In this document: one piece after another, positions 48,064-57,348 of the stretch
How the letters are laid out: every line of letters begins with the position of its first letter
How positions within the stretch are numbered: the first letter of the stretch is position 1
Assembly: GCF_019649055.1 (NCBI RefSeq)
Contig: NW_026570357.1
Location: 186,001-250,000 of the forward strand
Direction of reading: 5' to 3'
DNA: 64,000 bases
Source of the DNA: Paramacrobiotus metropolitanus
Taxonomy: Eukaryota > Tardigrada > Eutardigrada > Parachela > Macrobiotidae
Translations under genes and position numbers: made by a program
The notes under the pieces: model-generated
Seen by the model: the letters and a program-made list of their open reading frames with translations, nothing else
What the model was told of the DNA's origin: nothing
Databases searched by the model: none

Positions 48064-50941
48064 TTATGCATGATGCGATGGCGGCAGCCAATGCGCTTGT
48101 TTCATGCCGTAGTGCAGCGCCGCCGCGGCCAGGGGGGTCAGTTTGTTCGCGTCTAAACCCGCGATGGCCGAGGCCGTCCACCGATAATCCCGATAGTGGT
48201 TGGACGGGCGCGGATCCTCTCCCACATAATCCCAGATTACCTGTAACCCACACAATGTACCGTAATTATCGAATCTGTGGCACACCCCTGCAATAAGCGC
48301 AGCGCCGCATTATATTTGAAAAATAATGTCCCCCCCCCCCCCCCCCGAAATTACGGCACCCGGTGCCGTAATGAAATGTCAAGTCCAATAAACCGGCAAC
48401 CTCCAACTTAAACTTCGTGTCATAACTACGAGGCATTTTTACTGATTGAACGATACAACAATATAGCAACGAGAATATATATGGATGTATCGAAGAAATT
48501 CTTAATTGTTCAAGGGGGGATTTTAAGAGTACGAATATAATAGTACGGCGGTAAACGAATAAGTATGCACGTACGGTTGTACTGCTGGCAAGGCAAGCAT
48601 TGGCTTACAGAAACCGGGATCTGCATTCAAGTTGTGTAATTCCGTATTGCTGGCTAGCCATATACCCGGTAACAACTGCACTCAGTTTTAGTAGAGCAGA
48701 ATGCGCCGTTGTTTTGAAACATAAATAATTAAATTTCTTAAATTTAAATTTCCCTTCTTACATTTATTGTTTGAAAAATAATGGCATCTGAAATTTATTG
48801 TTTGAAAAAAAGGCGCACCTGCTCCATGGTATTGGAACGATTTGCCGTTCAGTGCGGCAAATTCGATAATTGCGGTATTTGTATATGCTAGTAACTGACC
48901 CAGTCGCCTCGAAATGCTTACCGTTGCCAAACGACCAATTAAGTCATACTGTACGCAATGAGCAATCCATTGTGCCAAGATGCTGCGATCTACTGGTTCC
49001 TCCACAACGAGGTGTTTCTCAAAGAGATCCCACAACTGCATTTCCAGCTGCTGTTCTGGTTGGCAATGCTGTGAATGCCGCGGGACGACGGCCGTCAGAA
49101 GCGCCTCCACCATGCGGCATTTATACCATACCACGCGCTCCGCCGTGCCGCAAATACGCGCAATAACGCCGGTATGTTCCACAAATTGTCCCGCCTTCGA
49201 ACTCGGACTAGACCAACAGCACTGGTGCAAGACCAGAGTTGGAATGCGATTGCCATGGGCTGCGTAACGGATCATATAGGCGATGCCGACACACTCAGCC
49301 AAATCCATCTGAGTAATAATAATCAGTTTCATGCGGCGGTAAACACACAAACGGAATAAACAAGCCAGCGCCCAGAACATGGGCGGCGGGAAGGAGGGTA
49401 GGTAGTCTTCTCTCCGGCAGGAGACGCGCATATCGGGGAAGAAGCATTCGGTGGTGAGAAGAATGTTCCACAGGGTACAGATGCGTTGGCAGCGGAAGCG
49501 GTTGATGGAGTCCAGCGACTGGAAGATCTCCACCAGTAGCTCTCTAGGTAAAAGCAAGCTCGCCTCGCAACTAATGCTGGCCGTATGCTCGCTCTTCGCT
49601 GAGTCCATGCCAACGGCACTGAGTAATTGACGCGATAGGTCTCCCTCCTTATGCTTCTTCAACGCTTCCAGGCACAGGGCTTCCTGCGGAAAAAAGGAAG
49701 AACTATTTTACGTCTCCTTTTCATCAAATAAGTTTAGTAAGGACATGTGAGCGTGAGGTGTCTGCTCCATTGCCATTATTGCAGTCCAAAATAAGGAATA
49801 CAGTAATGGCAATAGGACAGACGCAGGTGAGCATTAAATGCTAACATATGTACTTATTTCCCGATGGTGCTGTTGTCATGTACAGTTAAGTATTCCAGAC
49901 ATGGGAGTTAACCTTTACTGGTTGGTTACCAGCTGTAGTTTTAAACGTCACATTCAGAAACATTATAAAACACGTAGAGTAAGAGAGTGAGCTGAATTCA
50001 GCGGCGGCTGGATAATGGCTGGATAATGGCGCCAGCGGCGGCTGGATGGCCAGCCGCGGCCGCCGCTGGCGGCGGTTAATTGTTGTGAGTGAGTACCATT
50101 CAGCGGGGTTGCGGAACAAACCGTATTGCGGTTATACCCGGATGCGCACTTGGAAGGGCGCAAAATGGGCGAGTAGAAGGTCACTACGTCTAGGGCACAC
50201 TTTCCAACACTGCCGCGCACCGGCCATAACCGCTTGCGGTATTTCTTCTAGTCGAATTCCGATGAGCGATAGTAGCATAAGAAGCCCGCCTTTATATAGA
50301 AGCTAAAACATACTATAGACGCAACGCACCAGGTCCTGCGGTTCCAGGGGAGGATCGCGGGAACGCTGCATGTACCCCAGCGTCCCGTGTTGCTCCGTCG
50401 TACACCAGACGGGCCGCACTCGCTGCAGATGCAATCGGCAGATGTTTCGAAGCAAAAGGGAGGCATCGCACCACACGGCTGGCAATGGGCAATGACGTAT
50501 CTCAAAATCCTTGGCCCGCACGCGGCGGCTAGCAAGTTCGGCGTCCGATAGCGATAGGCGAACTTGCTGCCGGGGCAGCAGCTCCATGATATCGCCATGC
50601 GGCAACTGCGCAAATACAACGTAAGCACTGACCGGCTGCGTGAAGCAGCCGCCGGGAATAAACCTCCCCGCGAACCACTGCCACGGGCCAGAGGAAGTCG
50701 CTCGTAGAAGGACTTGCGTAGTGCGGTCTTGGCGGGCGCCCCACTCATCGGTTAGCTGGATCGAGTGGAATATGCCTCCGTATTCGGTAAACCGCGCGCG
50801 CTGTGTCTCACCTCCGAAATCAATAATCAAGCCCTTCTCCATTACGTTGATCACGCAGCCGTGCTGCAGTACACCGTCAAACAGGACATCCACGGAGTTC
50901 CACGCGTTCACGGCGCCCTCAATATGTCCGTATACAAACAT
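48064..50941 (-). CDS. AF family gene 13 (Agenet-like + F-box), intact
   Basis: Exons are 50941-50330 (204 codons), 49683-48922 (254) and 48240-48064 (58 plus stop), all phase 0, giving 516 aa. Donors are GTGCGT and GTAAGC, acceptors TTCCGCAG and GTTACAG. The start ATG gives MFVYGHIEGAVNAWNSVDVL. Module 1 has LIIDFGGETQRARFTEYG, WQWFAGRFIPGG and IMELLPRQQVRLSLSD. Exon 2 opens EALCLEALKKHKEGD and has the F-box LPRELLVEIFQSLDSINRFR then CTLWN (from about residue 248), followed by IPTLVLHQCCW, AERVVWYKC and LWDLFEKHLVVEEPVD. Exon 3 has DYVGEDPRPSNHYR and ANKLTPLAAAAL. Intron 2 contains a 616-bp TIR element. It belongs with genes 2, 8 and 10. Confidence 0.85.
48260..48875. mobile_element. TIR element CCGTAATTATCG, long copy, TA duplication
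   Basis: It begins CCGTAATTATCGAATCTG and ends with CAAATTCGATAATTGCGG, flanked by TA (48258-48259, 48876-48877). A GCAATAAGCGCA unit lies near the left end, GGCGCACCTGC near the right end and a run of 17 C at 48330-48346. It sits in intron 2 of AF gene 13. A shorter copy is at 53157-53310. Confidence 0.85.
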
Positions 50942-51658
50942 GTTGCAGCCATCGATGGCTCAGTTCTACGTAATTAGTTCCCTACGAGTACCGATAGTGA
51001 TAAAACGGCGACTGACGTCGAATCTAGGCCAAAGTGAATAATACCGCGTGATCTTGCGGTATCTACCGTATTTGTAATGATCTGCTAAACCGGCAAACTT
51101 TAAGCTAGTAGTCCTGATGTGGCGCATCCATAACAGTTATTCTTAAAATCCGATCCTAATTTAAACTCTGGAAAAGTGATAATGCAGCAAAAAGAACGTC
51201 CCGGATGCCCTGCTGTCATCAAGATTATATAAGCCGTAGAAAATTCCAGTCTGCATCCGCCTTGACTTCTATTACGAAGCGAACGCGACAGATCCGTCTT
51301 TTTACTATTGATTGTGCAATGTCGGTATACTCGTAATGATGAACTTTAGGCTGTTAGATCGCAGTGGTAAGCAGTTAAGCATTCGGAAAACTTGCTAGTC
51401 AACTCGCGGAGTATGAGAACGTGCGACTCAGCCACTGCCCACCGTAGATACCACAGGTGCCGCAGTGTTCCGCTCCTTGATTGATACAAGTTCACGATTC
51501 TATTCCTCATACAAATCACTACACTTTGACGTGTACTGGCGTCCCTAAGTACACATCGGACTACTACTTTGCTACTTCTACCCCGAGGCTTAGGCTTTAC
51601 TACAACGACTACTCGAGACATGACCCCGACTCACAGTCACAGAAACGACGTGCCTACC
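50942..51658. other. Head-to-head spacer between AF genes 13 and 14
   Basis: No gene is supported; presumably holds the gene 13 promoter. Confidence 0.4.
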
Positions 51659-52263
51659 ATGCATATTTACGCAGACGCTATGTACGCGTGGAACGCCGTG
51701 GACGTTCTCCTTGAACGGTCGCCTGCAGCATGGCCATGTAATCAACGTGGTGGAAGGTGGCCTGATCATTGATTTCGGATGCCCCACACAGCGCTCGCAG
51801 TTCGTCGAGTACGGGCGCATCTTCCACTCGAACACCGACAACTTAGCATTACCCGGGGGCTCCAGCTTCCGTGCTGTTGTGTCGGCAGCCCGACGATGAA
51901 AGTGAGTATGGTATCCCGGCACGGTCACTTTCCTGGGAGACTACCATGGAATGCCATTTGTTGATGTCCAGCGGCCGCACGGCACCGTCAAGGAGCTGGC
52001 CCTTTGGCAGCAAGTACGTCCAACGTACAGGAAAGAAGATTGCGCGCTGCACGACTGCAGTGCGTGAAAAAGGATGGTTTTGTGATCCGCTGTTGCTCGG
52101 TAACGGACTGGAGCCGGTCAGCGGCCATCCATTGGTCGCTCGCTTTCCGTGAACTCCGTGAGACGTTCCAATGTAGGCAGTATCGTGCGTTGTGCGCCAT
52201 GTCGCTCCGTCAAACACTTTAGCTGCAGCGGCGGGAAAGCGAGCCATTAAACGACGAGAACAT
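51659..52263 (+). pseudogene. AF family gene 14, exon 1 remnant with several frameshifts
   Basis: ATG gives MHIYADAMYAWNAVDVLLE, then the frame shifts; the next pieces are NGRLQHGHVINVVEGGLII with FGCPTQRSQFVEYGRIFHS (to about 51840), LLCRQPD, VEVQRPHGTVKELALWQQV and KKDGFVIRCCSV with ALCAMSLRQTL, each in a different frame. A TAG replaces the tyrosine-like residue before LQ. A GTATGT donor-like site follows ENM at 52263, but no F-box exon was found downstream. It is dead and belongs with genes 11 and 12. Confidence 0.75.
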
Positions 52264-53156
52264 GGTATGTGTACTGTCGTAGAGTCCTGCGTCGACAGAA
52301 AGAATACGAATACGAACTGATAATCTCAGCATGGGATAGCAAAGCCCACACGAAGCGAGAATCAGCTAAAACTTACCGGCACATGGCAGGGAAAGGGAAA
52401 CCTAAATAAAATTTTGATGTTATAAGTTTAACCTTCAGCTGCTTTTTCTCCAACCGTACCGGTTCATTCTGATTACTGTTTTATTTGTGGTATATATGAT
52501 AGCCTTGGTAGGGGTGTACGTTGCCGATCTTCTGAAATGCTTCAGCTCTCGTACCATGATTATTGTTATCACTGACCTGGATTTGCCCTGCTGGCCTAAA
52601 CTGGCCAGGGTCAAAAAGAGGGAGGGAAAACTAAAGGAAGGGATTTTGAGCGGTCGAAAGAGGGAGGGAATTTGTCTGGTCAAAACGAAAAGCCTAGTCA
52701 AGTGTTTGAAAACAAGTATCTGTAGAACAGGGAAATTCGGGCACCACCATTCGGAAAATGGAACCTATTTACAGTACAGTGAACACAGTTATTCGAATTT
52801 TGTACTACCATTCTTCAGCTACAAGATAATAAATATAATGATTATTATCATAAAGAGAACAAAGTATGCCGCTCCGCTATGTTTCAGTATCGATCATAAA
52901 AATAAGTACTTGTTTACACACCTCGATCAGGATAGCATAAAGGAGGTTTTTTTTATGAATGCGATTTTGTTATGATACTTATTAAAGGTATTGAACAGAG
53001 GTACTCTGTACTTATTTACACAAAGTCTTGATTATTTTGGCAGATGTTTGAGCATGAGTTACATGAATATCTCCTGTATTGCACATCGCTGCGTATAAAC
53101 CTGTGTATTGTATAATTATACTGTATGCATTGCCTTCTTTAATCGTAATGCATATA
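52264..53156. other. Intergenic, no gene recognised
   Basis: The open frame 52487-52975 (+) is lysine- and isoleucine-rich and has no family features; AGGGAGGGAA occurs twice around 52617-52670. Confidence 0.4.
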
Positions 53157-53310
53157 CCGTAATTATCGAATTTGTGGCACCCACCGCAATAAGCGCACCC
53201 CCCGCAATAAGCGCACCCCCCGAAATAAGCGCACCTCCCCGAAATAAGCGCACCTGCTTTATGGTATTCGAACTATTTGCCGCCCATTGCGGCAAATTCG
53301 ATAATTACGG
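53157..53310. mobile_element. TIR element CCGTAATTATCG, short copy, TA duplication
   Basis: It has the inverted ends CCGTAATTATCGAATTTG and its exact complement, flanked by TA (53155-53156, 53311-53312). The interior is four tandem units of about 18 bases built on AATAAGCGCACC. It is a deletion-type MITE of the family at 48260. Confidence 0.9.
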
Positions 53311-53654
53311 TAGATATGAATAGTACCCTTCATAAGCACTACGCTTGAACCCAGATTTTATCACTGAGATTAATTTTCATGTTATAATATTAAGATTCTG
53401 TAAAAAAGCAGGCGCCTCACTCATGCAGCCATGCTGATAACTCACGTACGGCCGTACCGTCACGGTATATAGTCCCTGCTCCCACTTGAACGGTGCCGGA
53501 CTCTTTGTAGTTGTGATGAGGGTGTCCGTTCATTTCGAAAACCATTCATTTCGGAAACCATTTCGGAAACCATTCATTTTGTAAACCGTGCATTTTAAAA
53601 TATTTTTTTCGGTTTTCTTATGCTCTCTTGTTACGAGTACTATTCAAATGACCC

Positions 53655-53945
53655 TTAGGTTTCTTAATTTTCTCTAGTTTTTAATTAGGTTTCTTAATTA
53701 GGTTTCCTAATTAGGTGGTTTTTCTAGGTATTATTCAAATGTTTTCTTAGGTTTCTTAAGTTTTCTTAAGTTTTTAATTAGGTTTCTTAATTAGGGTTCT
53801 TAATTAGGTGGTTTTGTTAATGAGGTGGTGTTATGCAAATGTTTTCTTAGGTTTCTTAGGTTTCTTTGGTTTTATTATGGTCTTAATTAGGTTTCTTAAT
53901 TAGGTTTCGTAATTAAATGGTTTTCTTAGGTTTCCTTATGTTATT
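53655..53945. repeat. Imperfect minisatellite built on TTAGGTTTCTTAATT
   Basis: Units TTAGGTTTCTTAATT and TTAATTAGGTGG recur many times. A higher-order spacing of roughly 90-100 bases is marked by TTCAAATG-type words at about 53643, 53733 and 53834. Shorter patches of the same wording occur at 18735-18795 and 40268-40308. Confidence 0.8.
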
Positions 53946-54433
53946 CTTGTTTTTTAATAGGTTCTCCTATTTTTGTATAGATTTTGTAGTCTAGATAGTT
54001 TTATTGTATAGATTTTGTAGTATAGATCTTTCTCTTGATAAATGATTCTGCACCTGCACAATCAGTGCGTACACATGTACTGTAATTCTTTAAGACTATT
54101 GGGGATGTTTTCATATGCACTCGTGTTTTTAATAATAAATCCTAAAACTAGATGTTAAAAGTGCCAGATGATGCCGAGAAAAACAACGCTGGTCATACAA
54201 TCTTTGCTCTAACCTGCGCATAACGCTTGATCACATCCTCTCAGCGTTAGAAGATATAGCGCTAGTTTACCGTCAGCTCCGAATCGGTCCGGTTTTCGAC
54301 CGGTCCGCGGTTCGGCTTGTAATCGGTTCGGTTTTCAGTCGGTTTGAACCGGACTGGAGCCGATTGTCCCCTTTCTTTGGTTTATTTTCCCCCACCCTCT
54401 TTTATTTATTCATGACATTTTATTTTATGGTAT
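53946..54433. other. Spacer left of the ARH-BIR gene
   Basis: It includes a CGGTTCGG/CCGGTCCG-rich patch (54285-54365) and, on the minus strand, AATAAA signals (TTTATT on the plus strand at 54381-54410) that fit polyadenylation of the leftward ARH-BIR gene. The left Polinton end may lie here but no terminal repeat could be proven. Confidence 0.4.
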
Positions 54434-55657
54434 TTACAAGTGAAAATATAAATTATCAGGACCATTGGAGGCAGGACAGTTGTGCTTCTTACATAAATGA
54501 TCCCAACGCGGATCAGAGAGAGGCTCAAAATCTCTAAGTTTACAGTTGCAGTAATAACACTGAACACAATCTTGTGTGCCAAAATGAAAAAATCCATCTC
54601 CAGCTAGTTCCATGGGTGAGGGTTTCAGATGTGGCCATCCTTTGAACGATTCCAAACGTGACTCTAAAGTGTCGTAGTTGCCGAAATCATCTATTTCGCG
54701 ATTGGTTAGGGTGTTGCTGGCGTGTTCGGCAAGTTTATCGGCGAGCGTAATGCTGTTCTTGTATCCATCACACAGTTGTAGCCATGCCTGCGGTATACTT
54801 TTGAGACCGTGCCAAGCTCCGGCAATAGCACCCGCCAAGGTTGCAATTCCGTCAGTGCATCCACCAACCCGTATTGTAAGCGCCATGGTCGCTTCAAAAG
54901 CATTTTCAGGCGCCAGACTGGTTCCTTTTAGTACGCAGTAAATAGCCATAGGTACTGCTTCTAGTCCCGCGGAATCATTACCAAGGGCTTTCACCACGAT
55001 ATTTGTTTCTTGCGACAGCAGCGTTTTTAAATGAACTAGTTTTGGTTGATACAGCTGAAGGTTAATGCCTGAGTCACACAGCGTGATTAGCATGTCCAGA
55101 AACTGTTCTGGAGTAAAGTAGGGGTATTGTAGGGCTACGGCAATAGCGTAGGCTTGAAGTTCACATGCTCCGTAAGCTTCCATTGCGGGATGTGTGAGTT
55201 CGGCAACGCTACGTACGTTGCGGATCATCAGCTCTGTCTGATGTCTAAAGTAAAGTGGGTACGCTGGAATCCACGCAGCTGGGCCGTATCCTTTGAGGAA
55301 CGTTTTCGGTACAATGTTTTTCGGTAATGTGTCAAAGGTGTTGTAATTGCTCCACTTCCAGTGATGTATTATATCCTTAAGCTTCCCAAAAGCCGAGCGT
55401 ATGACGGGATGTGCGCTGTAATAAGCTTCAACGCACGCTCGAGCGGCAGACACTGCATCATAACCCCCATCATCCAGCAATGCATTACCCAGCGCGTTTG
55501 TTAAGACGGTCTTCTTACGATAAGAGCGGTAGTCTCGTGTATCAACGAACAACTGCGCAACCTTGTGAACAATGCCATGATACGCCTCCAAGGGAACGCA
55601 TAAGCATTCCCCCAGCATACCCCCAACTAAGCAACCACGAAATTGGTCCTTCTCCAT
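54434..55657 (-). CDS. ADP-ribosylhydrolase (ARH3-type) fold fused to a BIR domain
   Basis: Intronless 407-aa protein. Residues 1-285 follow the ARH/DraG fold: FRGCLVGGMLGECLCVPLE at the N-terminus, ELTHPAMEAYGACELQAYA near 153-171, GNDSAGLEAVPMAIYCVL at 226-243 and GGCTDGIATLAGAIAGAWHG at 265-284. Active ARH3 enzymes use a TDDT motif and GGDTD to bind metal; here the first is replaced (TVLTN at 50-54) and the second reads GGCTD, so hydrolysis is doubtful and ADP-ribose binding without cleavage is possible. Residues about 331-396 form one BIR: ESRLESFKGWPHL, LAGDGFFHFGTQD and the zinc pattern C367-x2-C370-x16-H387-x6-C394. BIR domains in IAP proteins bind caspases or IAP antagonists. It is divergent from the Polinton genes across a shared promoter region; single-exon structure fits a Polinton cargo gene, but a host neighbour cannot be excluded. 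Start: ATG at 55657; AATAAA follows the stop. Confidence 0.85.
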   Translation of the reverse strand: MEKDQFRGCLVGGMLGECLCVPLEAYHGIVHKVAQLFVDTRDYRSYRKKTVLTNALGNALLDDGGYDAVSAARACVEAYYSAHPVIRSAFGKLKDIIHHWKWSNYNTFDTLPKNIVPKTFLKGYGPAAWIPAYPLYFRHQTELMIRNVRSVAELTHPAMEAYGACELQAYAIAVALQYPYFTPEQFLDMLITLCDSGINLQLYQPKLVHLKTLLSQETNIVVKALGNDSAGLEAVPMAIYCVLKGTSLAPENAFEATMALTIRVGGCTDGIATLAGAIAGAWHGLKSIPQAWLQLCDGYKNSITLADKLAEHASNTLTNREIDDFGNYDTLESRLESFKGWPHLKPSPMELAGDGFFHFGTQDCVQCYYCNCKLRDFEPLSDPRWDHLCKKHNCPASNGPDNLYFHL

Positions 55658-56056
55658 TTTCCTTGCGAATGATAGATTTTCCAGTGCAACTCGAGTTTAA
55701 ATATTCTATAGAATAAAGTTACTTTGTTTACAACCAATCACCGCTCTCATTTCTAAAACATTTTTGAGTTTCCAAGCTACGTCACGTACGGTTTAGCCAA
55801 TCGATAGGAGCTTACAGTATATAAGGGCGTAGCTATTTTTCGATTTTTCAGCCAATCATAGATGAAATAAAGTGTTTTTTTGTTTTGAATGACGTAAGTG
55901 TGAAAAAGGCGGAGTCTGATCGGAATTTACGACCAATGGGGTAAGCGGTTGGTTTTCTCAGACACAGCTGGTGAGTATAAAAGCGACGCGACTGGCCTTT
56001 TCCAAATCAGTCTGAAAAAAAGTTGAGAGCAAGTTTTTTGCCATATCTCAAGAGAA
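55658..56056. promoter_or_regulatory. Bidirectional promoter region with CCAAT and TATA boxes
   Basis: Four CCAAT boxes lie at 55734, 55797, 55852 and 55933. TATATAAG at 55818-55825 lies about 160 bases before the leftward ARH-BIR start; being near-palindromic it could serve either strand. TATAAAAG at 55976-55983 lies about 74 bases before the rightward ATG at 56057. Spacing suits eukaryotic Pol II core promoters. The function is inferred from motif and position. Confidence 0.6.
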
Positions 56057-56503
56057 ATGGATTTCGCACGCATTTTAGATGTTGTTGGTGATCATGATGG
56101 CTACACTGTGTACAAAGTCAATAGTGTGGTTAGCCTGTTCTGGAATGCTAAAGAAGTACGGGCATTTCTTGTGTTCGAAGCAAATGCGGATGCTGAGGGC
56201 TTGCGTAAAGCATGGAATAAAGGAATCCGATTCGGATACAATGAAATCACTGAATTGCTAAAGATCCTGAAGAGTGGACATTTGAAAGATTCGCTGGATA
56301 ACGCAGCATCTGAAGGCAAACAGGAGAAAATGAAATTCGATGGCCCCGCTTGCCTGGAATTGACTTTGAAGGTGCACGAAAAGTACGGGCGCACAATCAG
56401 GTTTTCTCAGCCCGGGCGCTCTGTTCAGCTACCATACATGGGATTCATCGATGTGGCTCGAATCTTGGACGATAGCTTTAAAGCGCAATCTCTTATTGTT
56501 TAG
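56057..56503 (+). CDS. Unrecognised 148-aa Polinton protein
   Basis: ATG 74 bases after a TATA box. The protein starts MDFARILDVVGDHDGY and ends with a similar phrase, IDVARILDDSFKAQS, so the two ends echo each other. It is soluble-looking, has no membrane segment and no Cys-rich motif. Its place as first gene after the strong promoter suggests an early or abundantly expressed product. No family is recognised. Confidence 0.6.
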   Translation: MDFARILDVVGDHDGYTVYKVNSVVSLFWNAKEVRAFLVFEANADAEGLRKAWNKGIRFGYNEITELLKILKSGHLKDSLDNAASEGKQEKMKFDGPACLELTLKVHEKYGRTIRFSQPGRSVQLPYMGFIDVARILDDSFKAQSLIV

Positions 56504-56673
56504 CCGCTCTTCTCATGTTTTGTAACACTATAAAAATGTTGCTGTTGTTATTTTTGTTTGTTTTTTATTAGTCCCTTTTGTTATGAGAAAAAAAAAGGCT
56601 GAAAAACGCCATTATTTGCGACAGTCTCAGCAGTGAAGCATATAAAGCCTTCTTGCTGACACTGTTGCAAGTA

Positions 56674-57258
56674 ATGCGTTCAGTCATGGATATCCACAAC
56701 ATTATTCTGGCGGTACAGCTCAACGAAAAAGTTGATCTGCAGCATGTTTTAGAAGTTTTCGGGGAACATGCTACGAAGGTGAAAAATTTCAACGCAGTTA
56801 ACATCAGACTTGTAGACCAGTCACATACATTCTGCCAGATCTTCCAGAATGGTAAGGTAATCGTAATAGGTGGCAAGTCCATAGAAGAATCAAATGGGCT
56901 ATTAGAACAGCATTTAAGAATGTTGAGGGTAAACTGCATCGACGTGACTATTAAGGAGCGCTTTGTGGCAAATATAGTCTGTACGTATGCTTACAGTGAA
57001 ATAATAAATTTAAATAAGCTGTATAGCCAGATTTTGAAAGAAAAGCCAACGGGTGTCGCATTTTTCTATGAACCTGAGCTTTTTCCAGCGATCAAACTGC
57101 GGTTTCCGTTATTGAAAACTACCGTAAACGTTTTCCATACTGGAAAGTGTGTGGTTCTCGGAGCGAGATCACTGTTGCAGATTCAACGCACAATTGAACA
57201 GATTAAAAACCTCCTTGAAAAGTATACCACTACGGTGTGGAAAAGTGAAAAAATCTGA
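56674..57258 (+). CDS. TATA-binding-protein-like protein (TBP fold, two repeats)
   Basis: From the first ATG the protein is 194 aa, the size of a bare TBP core. It has two repeats, residues about 8-85 and 97-182. Repeat 1 has NFNAVNIRL and FQNGKVIVIGGKS; repeat 2 has VAFFYEPELFP and FHTGKCVVLGARS, matching the SYEPELFP and SGKVVLTGAK signatures of eukaryotic TBP. All four DNA-intercalating phenylalanines of TBP have counterparts: F39 and F57 in repeat 1, F137 and F154 in repeat 2. A second ATG at 56686 is equally possible as start; a TATA-like CATATAAAG lies at 56639-56647. It lies between the 148-aa gene and the packaging ATPase on the same strand, so it belongs to the Polinton. Expected role: redirect Pol II initiation to element promoters. 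Confidence 0.85.
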   Translation: MRSVMDIHNIILAVQLNEKVDLQHVLEVFGEHATKVKNFNAVNIRLVDQSHTFCQIFQNGKVIVIGGKSIEESNGLLEQHLRMLRVNCIDVTIKERFVANIVCTYAYSEIINLNKLYSQILKEKPTGVAFFYEPELFPAIKLRFPLLKTTVNVFHTGKCVVLGARSLLQIQRTIEQIKNLLEKYTTTVWKSEKI

Positions 57259-57348
57259 TCGTTTCAAAAGCAACATTTGAGAGTTTTTGCAATTGAGTGC
57301 ATTGTGAAGTGGCCGATAGTTAGCAGCACAAATCAGGAGAAATTAAAA

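Noticed and set aside
52487-52975. 162-codon open frame as a gene
   Set aside because: Lysine/isoleucine-rich AT-type composition, no domain, no conserved context.
53641-53990. TTAGG-like words suggesting arthropod telomere repeat
   Set aside because: The unit is TTAGGTTTCTTAATT in imperfect array, not a pure TTAGG array.
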